From JAFDBW01 sp963723355 (GTDB taxonomy: Bacteria > Desulfobacterota > Desulfuromonadia > Desulfuromonadales > BM103): 64,000 nt of DNA. The position numbers were made by a program, and so were the translations under genes. How positions within the stretch are numbered: position 1 is the stretch's first letter; every line of letters begins with the position of its first letter. A model generated the notes under the pieces. It was given only the letters and a program-made list of their open reading frames with translations, had not been told where the DNA came from and did not search any database. Location of the stretch: the NCBI GenBank assembly GCA_963723355.1, contig CAVRQQ010000014.1, positions 1 through 64,000 of the forward strand. Reading direction: 5' to 3'. Below are positions 39,890-47,337 of the stretch, piece by piece.

Positions 39890-39971
39890 CTTGACTGCGA
39901 CTGATTGTCAAGGTGATTGCCAGAAGATATCCGGCTGGGTTACTATGTGATGATATGTATAAAAACATATA
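39890..39971. promoter_or_regulatory. inverted repeats in the slyD/prc divergent region
   Basis: CTTGAC (39890-39895) is repeated in inverse as GTCAAG (39908-39913), and ATATGT (39954-39959) faces ACATAT (39966-39971). Both lie in the only space between divergent genes and could be regulator sites or parts of promoters. No known consensus fits well. Confidence 0.3.
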
Positions 39972-39999
39972 ATCTGATCTGTAATAAGGATGCTCCGAA

Positions 40000-42153
40000 A
40001 TGACAAGAAGAAAAAGATGGTTTCGCGCTATTCTGGTTAGCGTGACGTTGTTGCTCGCCGGTTTGTTCTTTTTGCCGGCGCCGATGAATGCAACGACGCC
40101 CGATGAACTGGATGAGAACAGGGCCCGCCTCCTCACCTATGTTTTACGGCGCCAGGTTGAGAACCACTTCAGCGGCAAGAGTCTTGACGACAATCTGTCA
40201 AGGGCGGCATTTCAACTATATGTCAAGCAGTTGGATTATCAAAAACGCCTGCTCCTGGCGGCTGAAGTCGACCAGTTGGAAGTCTTTGCCGACAAGATCG
40301 ACGATGAAGTTCAGAGTGGCCGTGTCGTCCTCGCGCCACAGGCTTTCCAACTGCTCGGCAATAGTGTCGAGCGAGCCGAAAAACTGGTTGAAAAAGTCCT
40401 GGCGGCACCATTTGACTTCACGGTCGCCGAAAGTTACGAGGCAGACCCGGAAAAGCTGGAATTCTGTGTGACGGAAGCAGAGTTGGCAGAACGCTGGCGC
40501 ATGGACCTCAAGTACCGCACCCTGACGCGTTATCTCAATCTGCTTGAAGACGCCGAAGTTAAGGACCCACTCAAGGCCTCTGCCGATTTACAGCAGGAGA
40601 AAGAACTGGAAGCCCGTGAGAAAGTCCGTAAACAGTACCACCAGTATTTCGAGCGGCTAAAAAAGGAGACCCTCAAAGAGCATTACGATCGCTACCTGAA
40701 TGCATTTGCCCGTGCCTTTGATCCTCATACAACCTACATGGCTCCACAGTCGAAGGAGGACTTCGACATCGGTATGCGCGGATCGTTGGAAGGGATCGGT
40801 GCGACTTTGCGTGAAGAAGACGGTTACACCAAAGTGGTCAAGGTCATCCCCGGCAGCGCCGCTGACCGGCAGGGGCAACTGCAAGCCGACGATGTCATTC
40901 TCGCCGTTGGTCAGGCTGATGACGAACCAGTCGATGTCACCGATATGCGATTGCGTGATACCGTTGCCCTGATAAGGGGCAAAAAGGGTACGGAAGTCCA
41001 TCTTACTATCCGTCGCCCCGGAATCAAGAACCTCGTCATACCGATTGTGCGTGATGTCGTCATCATCGAGGAGTCCTTTGTCAAGTCGACGATGGTCACT
41101 GATCCGGATACGGGCAATCGTTACGGTTACATCAAGGTCCCGAGCTTCTACCGGGATTTCGAATCGACCCGGAATGGCGGCAATGGCCGCAATTCAACAG
41201 ATGACGTCAGAGAGGCGATCGAGGCCTTTGACGTCAAGCAGATGACCGGTCTCATCCTGGATCTCAGGAATAACGGTGGTGGGGCCCTGACCGATGCCGT
41301 TGGTATAGCCGGGCTGTTTATTGGTGAAGGGCCTGTTGTGCAGGTGCGCAACGGCGATGGCGCATCGAAAGTGCTGCGTAACTACAGCAAGGAGGTCGCC
41401 TACCACGGGCCGTTGGTCGTCATGGTGAACCAGTTCAGTGCCTCTGCCTCCGAGATTGTCGCAGGGGCGCTGCAGGACTACGGCAGGGCCGTGGTCGTTG
41501 GCAGTGAGCATACCCATGGCAAAGGCACTGTGCAGGTCATTATGGACCTGGATGACAGCCTGACATTGCGCAACATGCGCCAGTATATGCCGCTCGGAGC
41601 GCTGAAGATCACGACCCAGAAATTCTACCGGGTCAGCGGCGACTCCACTCAGTATCGCGGCGTTGTCCCGGACATTATCCTGCCGGACCGCAGCCAATAC
41701 AACGAGTATGGTGAACGTTATCTGGACTACAGCCTGCCCTGGGATCGTATAGAGGAGGTCGAGCATAAGGAATGGCCGGCCTTTGACCGGAAGGCTTTAA
41801 GCGCCAAAAGCCATGACAGGGTTGCCGCCAGTGAAGATTTTGTTGAAATACAACGCATTGCCGACGCAATGGGAGAGCGTATCAAGGACACTCATCAGTC
41901 ACTCCTGATCAACGATGTCGTCAAAGAGAGAGAAGATCTGCAGGGAGCGGACAGTCAGCACGCAATGGTCGGTATCGATGAAAAGGATGATGACCCTGCT
42001 GAAGATGGAGATAAGTCGGAGGCAGAAAAACAGAGCCCGGCAGAAAAGCTGGTTGCCGATGTGCTCAAAGATGCCTATGTCAGGGAATCAATGGCGGTTC
42101 TTGTCGATCTGGCTGAGCAACGCACCGATATTGCCGGAAAAGTGCAAAAATAG
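40000..42153 (+). CDS. prc: carboxy-terminal processing protease Prc/Tsp
   Basis: This 717-residue protein is a tail-specific periplasmic protease. After a signal anchor (AILVSVTLLLAGLFFLPAP) come the N-terminal Prc domain (YLNAFARAFDPHTTYMAPQS), a PDZ domain (IGATLREEDGYTKVVKVIPG to about residue 340) and the S41 serine-protease core with the catalytic serine in VVMVNQFSASASEIVAGALQ and lysine in HTHGKGTVQ. The C-terminal domain follows with IPDIILP-like sequence and a charged tail. In E. coli Prc trims penicillin-binding protein 3 and controls murein hydrolases. A strong terminator follows. Confidence 0.95.
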   Translation: MTRRKRWFRAILVSVTLLLAGLFFLPAPMNATTPDELDENRARLLTYVLRRQVENHFSGKSLDDNLSRAAFQLYVKQLDYQKRLLLAAEVDQLEVFADKIDDEVQSGRVVLAPQAFQLLGNSVERAEKLVEKVLAAPFDFTVAESYEADPEKLEFCVTEAELAERWRMDLKYRTLTRYLNLLEDAEVKDPLKASADLQQEKELEAREKVRKQYHQYFERLKKETLKEHYDRYLNAFARAFDPHTTYMAPQSKEDFDIGMRGSLEGIGATLREEDGYTKVVKVIPGSAADRQGQLQADDVILAVGQADDEPVDVTDMRLRDTVALIRGKKGTEVHLTIRRPGIKNLVIPIVRDVVIIEESFVKSTMVTDPDTGNRYGYIKVPSFYRDFESTRNGGNGRNSTDDVREAIEAFDVKQMTGLILDLRNNGGGALTDAVGIAGLFIGEGPVVQVRNGDGASKVLRNYSKEVAYHGPLVVMVNQFSASASEIVAGALQDYGRAVVVGSEHTHGKGTVQVIMDLDDSLTLRNMRQYMPLGALKITTQKFYRVSGDSTQYRGVVPDIILPDRSQYNEYGERYLDYSLPWDRIEEVEHKEWPAFDRKALSAKSHDRVAASEDFVEIQRIADAMGERIKDTHQSLLINDVVKEREDLQGADSQHAMVGIDEKDDDPAEDGDKSEAEKQSPAEKLVADVLKDAYVRESMAVLVDLAEQRTDIAGKVQK

Positions 42154-42192
42154 AAGGCTTACTGCCATTGAATATGATTGAGATATTGATGC

Positions 42193-42230
42193 AAGCGGGG
42201 CGAGCTGTAAAGCTTGCCCCGCTTTGTTTG
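42193..42230 (+). terminator. rho-independent terminator after prc
   Basis: A 14-base arm (42193-42206) and its complement (42211-42224) pair at nearly all positions around a GTAA loop, rich in G and C, followed by TGTTTGT. It lies between convergent prc and bioD and may serve both. Confidence 0.85.
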
Positions 42231-42250
42231 TCACCTGTCAAACCAGGAGT

Positions 42251-42982
42251 TTAAAGCTGCAAGCCGAGCCCGCTTAACAGCCATTGATATGCAGGCAATT
42301 GATCTATCTCTTCCGCCAGTCTCAGAACTTTTTCCTCATCGGAGCCATCGACTTCCGGCAACACACCGAGCAGATCAGCAGAAGCCAGTGCGGAAAGCAG
42401 GTGGGGTGCCTCGGATTCAACCCTGTCTGGGCTCTGCGGCATACGGTTGATAATCAACCCGCTTATGGGCAAATCCATGGCGCGTGCGGAAAAGGTGGTC
42501 AGAAGGGTGTGGTTGATCGTTCCCAGGCCGGGGCGGGTGACAACCAGGAGCGGCAAGTCAAGCTGGCCAGCAAGGTCCGCCATCAGATAGCCGCCCCGGA
42601 TCGGAACCATTAGCCCCCCGGCGCCTTCGACAAGCATGACGTCCTTACCCTGCCGCAGGGTATTAAAGGCATCGATGATCGTCTTGAGATCGATATCTAC
42701 CTTGGCTTCGGTTGCGGCCTGATGCGGAGAAGCGGCCAGCTTGAAGCGATAGGGCGACAACCGGTCGTTATCATCCTCAACTTGAGCGGCCCAGCGCAGC
42801 AGTGCCGCATCAGGGCCGATCATCGTCGGATCTTCGACGCCGGTTTCTATCGGTTTCATGACGCCGACATTCAGCCCCTTGGCCCTGAAATGTCGTGCCA
42901 ATGCTGCCGTGACAATCGTTTTGCCGACACCCGTGTCGGTCCCGGTAATGAAAATTGCCGGACCTGGTTTTTCAACAGCCAT
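42251..42982 (-). CDS. bioD: dethiobiotin synthetase
   Basis: The 243-residue enzyme closes the ureido ring of dethiobiotin from diaminopelargonate, CO2 and ATP. It shows the P-loop FITGTDTGVGKTIVTAAL, the substrate lysine region VMKPIETG and VEGAGGLMVPI. ATG 42982 lies inside the end of bioB (11-base overlap) with GAGG nine bases upstream, so the two genes are translationally coupled. It is the second gene of a bioB-bioD operon; other biotin genes are not in the window. Confidence 0.93.
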   Translation of the reverse strand: MAVEKPGPAIFITGTDTGVGKTIVTAALARHFRAKGLNVGVMKPIETGVEDPTMIGPDAALLRWAAQVEDDNDRLSPYRFKLAASPHQAATEAKVDIDLKTIIDAFNTLRQGKDVMLVEGAGGLMVPIRGGYLMADLAGQLDLPLLVVTRPGLGTINHTLLTTFSARAMDLPISGLIINRMPQSPDRVESEAPHLLSALASADLLGVLPEVDGSDEEKVLRLAEEIDQLPAYQWLLSGLGLQL

Positions 42983-43961
42983 TGGCCTGTACCTCGATAT
43001 CTGCAAACATTTGCATATCCACCTCGCGATCCCTTCCGGTCGTGGTCAGGTAGTTACCGACCATGGTGCCACTCGCACCGGCCATGAAAATCCAGGATTG
43101 CAACTCGCGCAAATTGGTTTCACGGCCACCGCAGACACTGATCGGTTTGTCCGGCAGGAAATACCTGAACATGGTGATTGCCCTGAGACAATCCATTGGT
43201 GTGAGGGAGCGATGTTCTTGCAACGGTGTGCCCTGGATAGGGTTCAGGAAATTCAGAGGCACAGAGTCAACGTTCAGTTCGCGCAGTGTTTCTGCCAGTT
43301 CAACCCGCTGCTCTCCAGACTCACCGAGCCCCAGGATGCCACCGCAACAGACTTTCATGCCGGCCTTTTTTGCCACGCGAACAGTTGCCACGTCGTCTTC
43401 ATAATCGTGCGTCGTACAGATGCTTGGAAAGAACGAACGTGCTGTTTCCAGGTTGTGGTGATATGTCACACAGCCTGCGTCGGCCAGAGCACGCGCAAGA
43501 TCTTCTGTCAATATTCCCAGCGAAGCCGAAGGTTCAATGTCATATGTTTCGCGAATTTTTCTGATTGCGGTAAGAATCGTATCAAACTCCCGGCCCAATT
43601 CGGGCCGGGTCCCGCTGGTCACAATGCCATAGCAATGCGATCCTTCCTGCTCTGCCCGGCTCGCACCTTCGAGAATCTCTTCGAGAGACTTCAATGGGTA
43701 TACCGGGGGAGAAGAACTGTGATGTGCCGACTGTGCGCAAAACGCGCAGTTTTCCATGCACCGACCTGATTTAGCATTGATGATCGAGCAAAGCTGGACC
43801 TTGTCCTGGAAAATTTTCTCTTTCAGGTAGTGGGCACCGGCAAGGTAAACTGAATACTCGGAGCCCCTTGAATTCAGGATCCTGATGCCGTCCGCACGGC
43901 TGGGGCAGGCACCGGCCAGGGCCTGTTCCAGCAATTGTTCTGCTGCTTGCCAGTTTTTCAT
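42972..43961 (-). CDS. bioB: biotin synthase
   Basis: A radical-SAM enzyme of 329 residues that inserts sulphur into dethiobiotin. The cluster motif CMENCAFCAQS (C-x3-C-x2-C) and the family segments SIINAKSGRC, YHHNLETA and CCGGILGLGES are present. The start at 43961 (MKNWQAAEQLL) is preceded by GGGAG at a good distance; the longer open frame to 44048 would run through the operator and promoter. Expression should be repressed by BirA-biotin through the operator at 44017-44048. Confidence 0.95.
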   Translation of the reverse strand: MKNWQAAEQLLEQALAGACPSRADGIRILNSRGSEYSVYLAGAHYLKEKIFQDKVQLCSIINAKSGRCMENCAFCAQSAHHSSSPPVYPLKSLEEILEGASRAEQEGSHCYGIVTSGTRPELGREFDTILTAIRKIRETYDIEPSASLGILTEDLARALADAGCVTYHHNLETARSFFPSICTTHDYEDDVATVRVAKKAGMKVCCGGILGLGESGEQRVELAETLRELNVDSVPLNFLNPIQGTPLQEHRSLTPMDCLRAITMFRYFLPDKPISVCGGRETNLRELQSWIFMAGASGTMVGNYLTTTGRDREVDMQMFADIEVQANGC

Positions 43962-43994
43962 AGTCAGACTCCCAAAATAATAATTCAGCGCCGG

Positions 43995-44023
43995 ATTATC
44001 TGTCATGAGCAGAGAGTTGTCAA
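43995..44023 (-). promoter_or_regulatory. bioB promoter
   Basis: On the minus strand TTGACA (44023-44018) and GATAAT (44000-43995) are separated by exactly 17 bases, a near-consensus sigma70 promoter. The -35 box lies inside the BirA-type operator, as expected for repression by promoter occlusion. Confidence 0.8.
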
Positions 44024-44048
44024 CCTGTTGCATAGGCAGGGTTAACAT
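44017..44048. promoter_or_regulatory. BirA (biotin repressor) operator
   Basis: TTGTCAACC (44017-44025), a 14-base spacer and GGTTAACAT (44040-44048) match the known BirA operator TTGTAAACC-N14/15-GGTTTACAA at 15 of 18 positions. It overlaps the bioB -35 box. The birA gene itself is not in the window. Confidence 0.82.
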
Positions 44049-44051
44049 GTC

Positions 44052-44076
44052 GTACTATTTATGTGATATTTAGTAC
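44052..44076. promoter_or_regulatory. 25-bp palindrome between bioB and the XRE-cupin genes
   Basis: GTACTA (44052-44057) and TAGTAC (44071-44076) form the outer arms of an imperfect palindrome in which 9 of 12 base pairs match. It lies just upstream of the -35 box of the regulator promoter, so autoregulation by the XRE-cupin protein is the simplest idea. Confidence 0.45.
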
Positions 44077-44084
44077 ATAAATTG

Positions 44085-44113
44085 TTGACTTGGTGATTTT
44101 CGGGTGATAAAAC
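44085..44113 (+). promoter_or_regulatory. promoter of the XRE-cupin genes
   Basis: TTGACT (44085-44090), a 17-base spacer and TAAAAC (44108-44113) with TG just before it form a plausible extended -10 promoter, 38 bases upstream of ATG 44151. Confidence 0.5.
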
Positions 44114-44150
44114 AATATTTCATTTTAATGATAAATGGGAATGGAATGCT

Positions 44151-44714
44151 ATGGTAAAGAAACTGATCGGCAAGAAGCTCAAGTCAACAAGGTTGCGTAA
44201 TGACATGACAATACAGGAGCTCGCGGAGAGCTCCGGTGTCTCATCCAACATGATTTCCAGAATAGAACGCGGTCTCACTACCCCTTCTGTTGAAATCATC
44301 GTCAAGCTGGCCAATTCTTTCGGCATGAGTATCAACTATTTTGTCGAAGAGGCTGAAAAAGGCTCAACCATCATCCATACCAAGCGGGGGCAGGGTGAGC
44401 CGATCTTCTTCTTCGAGGACAAGCACCAGATCATCAGTCTGACCCAGGGGATCCGGGACCCTAATTTCACAGCCTTTTTCGATACAATCGAGCAAAACTG
44501 CAGTAGCGGTGACGGTGGCATGGTGCATACCGGTGAGGAGTTCGCGCTGGTTCTTGCAGGCTCGCTGGAATTTGTCATCGACGGCGCAGCTTACCAGCTT
44601 GAAGAGGGTGATTCGATCGTCTTCAAAGCGTCGTTGCCCCATCGATGGCGCAACCTGTATGCTGGCCAGACACGTGTCCTCTGGGTAGTGTCTCCTGCGC
44701 CAAACCTGAATTAA
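44151..44714 (+). CDS. XRE-cupin transcriptional regulator (first paralogue)
   Basis: The 187-residue protein joins an N-terminal helix-turn-helix (MTIQELAESSGVSSNMISRI with ERGLTTPSVE) to a C-terminal cupin with FALVLAGSLEFVIDGAAYQL and LPHRWRN. Such regulators bind a small ligand or metal in the cupin and control nearby metabolic genes. About half of its residues are identical to the next gene, so the pair arose by tandem duplication. Target genes are unknown; the divergent bioB and the following paralogue are candidates. Confidence 0.9.
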   Translation: MVKKLIGKKLKSTRLRNDMTIQELAESSGVSSNMISRIERGLTTPSVEIIVKLANSFGMSINYFVEEAEKGSTIIHTKRGQGEPIFFFEDKHQIISLTQGIRDPNFTAFFDTIEQNCSSGDGGMVHTGEEFALVLAGSLEFVIDGAAYQLEEGDSIVFKASLPHRWRNLYAGQTRVLWVVSPAPNLN

Positions 44715-44758
44715 CCCATCTTTTTTGACTGTCTTTCGCTGCATCAAAGAGAATTCAT

Positions 44759-45325
44759 ATGAAACTGAAAAAAATCGTTGGTAAAAAACTCAAAACTATT
44801 CGCCTGAAAAATGATATGACCATTCAGGAGCTTGCTTCTGCATCCAATGTTTCATCCAACATGATTTCAAGAGTTGAGCGCGGTTTAACAATCCCCTCGG
44901 TTGAAATCCTTATGAAGCTTGCCGCAGTTTTTGACAAGAGCATCAACTATTTCGTCGAAGAAGTCTCCACGACCCACGAAATTGTCTTTTCATCTCCCGG
45001 CAACAGGGACACAACGGTTTACGACGACGAGGACAACATGCACACTGAGTCCTACACGTCGGGTTTGCGCGACCCGCAGTTCATGTCGTTCCTTTGTACC
45101 GTGCCCAGAGGTGGAACCAGCGGTCAAAAGAATATGTATCACCCGGGTGACGAACTGATCGTATTGATTGAAGGCAAACTCAAGGTCACCATAGCCGGAG
45201 AAATCTATCTTCTGTCTGTCGGCGACAGCCTGTCATTCAAGTCACATTTACCGCATCGTTGGGACAATGTAGGCGACCAGGATGCCAAGATCGTCTGGAC
45301 CCTTTCGCCGTTCACAACGATCTGA
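44759..45325 (+). CDS. XRE-cupin transcriptional regulator (second paralogue)
   Basis: The 188-residue paralogue of the preceding gene keeps the same helix-turn-helix (MTIQELASASNVSSNMISRV) and SINYFVEE linker; the cupin part is more diverged (DELIVLIEGKLKVTIAGEIY, LPHRWDN). The divergent cupin suggests a different ligand while the nearly unchanged recognition helix suggests a shared DNA site, so the two may compete for or jointly occupy the same operators. It begins 44 bases after the first gene on the same strand. Confidence 0.9.
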   Translation: MKLKKIVGKKLKTIRLKNDMTIQELASASNVSSNMISRVERGLTIPSVEILMKLAAVFDKSINYFVEEVSTTHEIVFSSPGNRDTTVYDDEDNMHTESYTSGLRDPQFMSFLCTVPRGGTSGQKNMYHPGDELIVLIEGKLKVTIAGEIYLLSVGDSLSFKSHLPHRWDNVGDQDAKIVWTLSPFTTI

Positions 45326-45382
45326 GCCCTCCCTCCAGAGATAAAAATCTTTCCCAACTCACTGAAAATACTAACTGATGGC

Positions 45383-45410
45383 TTGACAGCTTATCATCGC
45401 GCAGTATTAT
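45383..45410 (+). promoter_or_regulatory. ihfB promoter
   Basis: TTGACA (45383-45388), 16 bases, then TATTAT (45405-45410): a near-consensus promoter about 98 bases before ATG 45508. The leader of about 90 bases has no obvious structure. Confidence 0.7.
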
Positions 45411-45507
45411 GAGTGAAAGCCGTCCAGCTCTTCTCGTGTTTCCTGTGCTGATTTTGTGAGTGCGGCGGCCACGATCGAGGAGGGGCTGCCGTAAATCGGA
45501 GGTATGC

Positions 45508-45783
45508 ATGAACAAGTCAGAACTGGTTGAGGCACTGGCCGCTCGTAATGGGTTGACCTACAAAAAGTCAGAAGAAATAGTCAATATCATTTTCGACTCA
45601 ATGTCGGATGCCCTGACCACCGGCGGTCGCATCGAGATTCGCGGATTCGGCAGTTTCGTCGTAAAAGACTACCAGGCTTACATGGGGCGTAATCCGAAGA
45701 CCGGAGAAGTCATCAAGGTTAAACCGAAGAAACTGCCTTTTTTCAAGGTTGGCAAGGAACTGCGGGAAAAAGTCAACAGCTAG
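45508..45783 (+). CDS. ihfB: integration host factor, beta-type subunit
   Basis: The 91-residue DNA-bending protein belongs to the HU/IHF family. The start MNKSELVEALAARNGLTYKK, the GRIEIRGFGSFVVKDYQAYM stretch and the DNA-intercalating GRNPKTGE arm with KVGKELREKV at the end match IHF beta more closely than HU, chiefly through RIEIRGFGSF. It compacts and bends DNA and assists sigma54-type activation. GGAGG at 45498-45502 fixes ATG 45508. Confidence 0.88.
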   Translation: MNKSELVEALAARNGLTYKKSEEIVNIIFDSMSDALTTGGRIEIRGFGSFVVKDYQAYMGRNPKTGEVIKVKPKKLPFFKVGKELREKVNS

Positions 45784-45819
45784 TCCTGAAAATCCGAGTT
45801 GATTGTCATCACTTACTTC

Positions 45820-45857
45820 AAGGCCGGGAGACGTCCTATGTTTACCCGGCCTTTCTG
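45820..45857 (+). terminator. terminator after ihfB
   Basis: AAGGCCGGG (45820-45828) and CCCGGCCTT (45845-45853) make a perfect 9-bp stem around a 16-base loop, with a short pyrimidine tail (TCTGCTCT). The remaining bases to 46027 are non-coding. Confidence 0.7.
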
Positions 45858-46027
45858 CTCTGCTCTCAAAGATTCTCCCGCCACGGCCGGTCTGCCCCGT
45901 TTAACATGCAGAAAATAAGAAGCTTTCCTCAGATTGATCGTTTTTGTTTGAATCGCCATTCCGTGGCATGATAGTTAATAATCGGTAGGAAGATTTGCAA
46001 CGTACCGGTAAAGGATGCTGTCGACTC

Positions 46028-46552
46028 ATGATCCTCGAACATAATGGTATTGCTCCGCAAATAGATCCTTCGGTTTTCCTGGCCCCAAGCGCCTGTGTCA
46101 TAGGCGACGTTCAGATCGGTGAAAAATCAAGCCTCTGGTTCAACGTGCTTGTTCGCGGCGATGTGAATTACATCCGTATCGGCAAACGCACGAACATTCA
46201 GGATGGCACAGTGATTCACGTGACCCACAAGACGCACCCGACGGTTATCGGCGACGACGTTTCTGTTGGACACAGCGTGACATTACACGGCTGCACCATA
46301 CAGGATGGCTGCCTGATCGGAATCGGCGCGATCATCCTTGACGGAGTGGAGGTCGGCGAGTCATCCATGGTGGCCGCCGGTTCCTTGCTGACGCCGGGCA
46401 CAAAGATACCTCCAAGGTCTCTGGTGATGGGCAGCCCTGCACGGGTCAGGAAAGAACTGACCGATGCCGAATGTGCGGACTTCCATTCGATTGCCGAACG
46501 GTACATCCAGTACCAGGATGATTACCGGACCAATGTGAAAAGGATTGATTGA
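46028..46552 (+). CDS. gamma-class carbonic anhydrase-like hexapeptide-repeat protein
   Basis: A 174-residue left-handed beta-helix protein of the YrdA/CaiE type. Hexapeptide repeats run through IGDVQIGEKSSLWFNVLVRG, and the metal-binding histidines of the gamma carbonic anhydrase fold are visible in VIHVTHKTHP, GHSVTLHGC. Many relatives hydrate CO2 weakly or act as scaffolds, so activity is not certain. The start at ATG 46028 matches the family (MILEHNGIAPQIDPSVFLAP). Confidence 0.88.
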   Translation: MILEHNGIAPQIDPSVFLAPSACVIGDVQIGEKSSLWFNVLVRGDVNYIRIGKRTNIQDGTVIHVTHKTHPTVIGDDVSVGHSVTLHGCTIQDGCLIGIGAIILDGVEVGESSMVAAGSLLTPGTKIPPRSLVMGSPARVRKELTDAECADFHSIAERYIQYQDDYRTNVKRID

Positions 46553-46661
46553 GTATCTCACAGCAGGGCATTGTCACACTGTTTAGTTTTGTTCAGCTTA
46601 TATGTTATGATCCCGGCGCTATGTGATAAAAAGCGGCTATATTAAAGAAGGGGCTTCATCC

Positions 46662-47138
46662 ATGGTCAAAACACAAGACTTTTCGTCGATCAAAAACAGC
46701 ATCATGTTGCAGGGCTTATCAGATCAAGAACTGGGCAAGCTCGCAGGATTTTGTGATATGCGGGAGATGGCGGAAGGAACCACCGTTTTTATTGAGAATA
46801 TGCCCGGTGAATCACTTTTCCTGGTCAAGAAAGGCACGATTCGCGTATCCAGGATGTTTGCCGAGGGTGACGAGAAGACTCTGGTTGTTCTTGGCCCAGA
46901 AGATATTTTCGGTGAAATGGCTGTCATCGACGGTCTACCGCGTTCGGCAACCGCACGCGTTGCCGAAAACGCCGAGCTGATCAGCCTGAACAGGAAATCA
47001 CTGGAGCAACTTTGTCGCGACGATGCCACCCTGGCCTTGAAACTGGTCAAGAACATCGTCAAGGTTTTCAGCAAGCGTGTGCGTGAAGTCAATGAAGAAT
47101 ATCGTGACATGCTGATCTGGTCGATGCAAAAATCCTGA
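46662..47138 (+). CDS. single-domain cyclic-nucleotide-binding protein (CRP-like sensor, no DNA-binding domain)
   Basis: At 158 residues this is a cNMP-binding beta-roll with a C-terminal helix and no helix-turn-helix. The phosphate-binding cassette is canonical: FGEMAVIDGLPRSATARV with glutamate and arginine present. It contrasts with the atypical cassette in the aspartase fusion at 321. Its role may be to relay a cyclic nucleotide signal to a partner protein. GAAGGGG lies before ATG 46662. Confidence 0.85.
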   Translation: MVKTQDFSSIKNSIMLQGLSDQELGKLAGFCDMREMAEGTTVFIENMPGESLFLVKKGTIRVSRMFAEGDEKTLVVLGPEDIFGEMAVIDGLPRSATARVAENAELISLNRKSLEQLCRDDATLALKLVKNIVKVFSKRVREVNEEYRDMLIWSMQKS

Positions 47139-47280
47139 ACAGGTCATCGTCACGTTAATTTCTGAATGAAAAGCACACATTTACCAGGCTAATGATCTTC
47201 GCCAATATGGCCTCATTCGGTGAACCAGACCTCAAACCCTCCTTTGCGATTGAAATAGAATCGAAGATAAAGTATAAATG

Positions 47281-47308
47281 CCTCCTTTTTTGCAGGAGGA
47301 TTTTTTTT
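47281..47308 (+). terminator. terminator before the Na/Pi cotransporter gene
   Basis: CCTCCT (47281-47286) and AGGAGG (47294-47299) pair around a T-rich loop and are followed by eight T residues (47301-47308). It ends the upstream cNMP-protein transcript, or acts as an attenuator 30 bases before the next start. Confidence 0.75.
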
Positions 47309-47337
47309 AATCTGCTCTTGCTTGTCCGGAGTTACAG

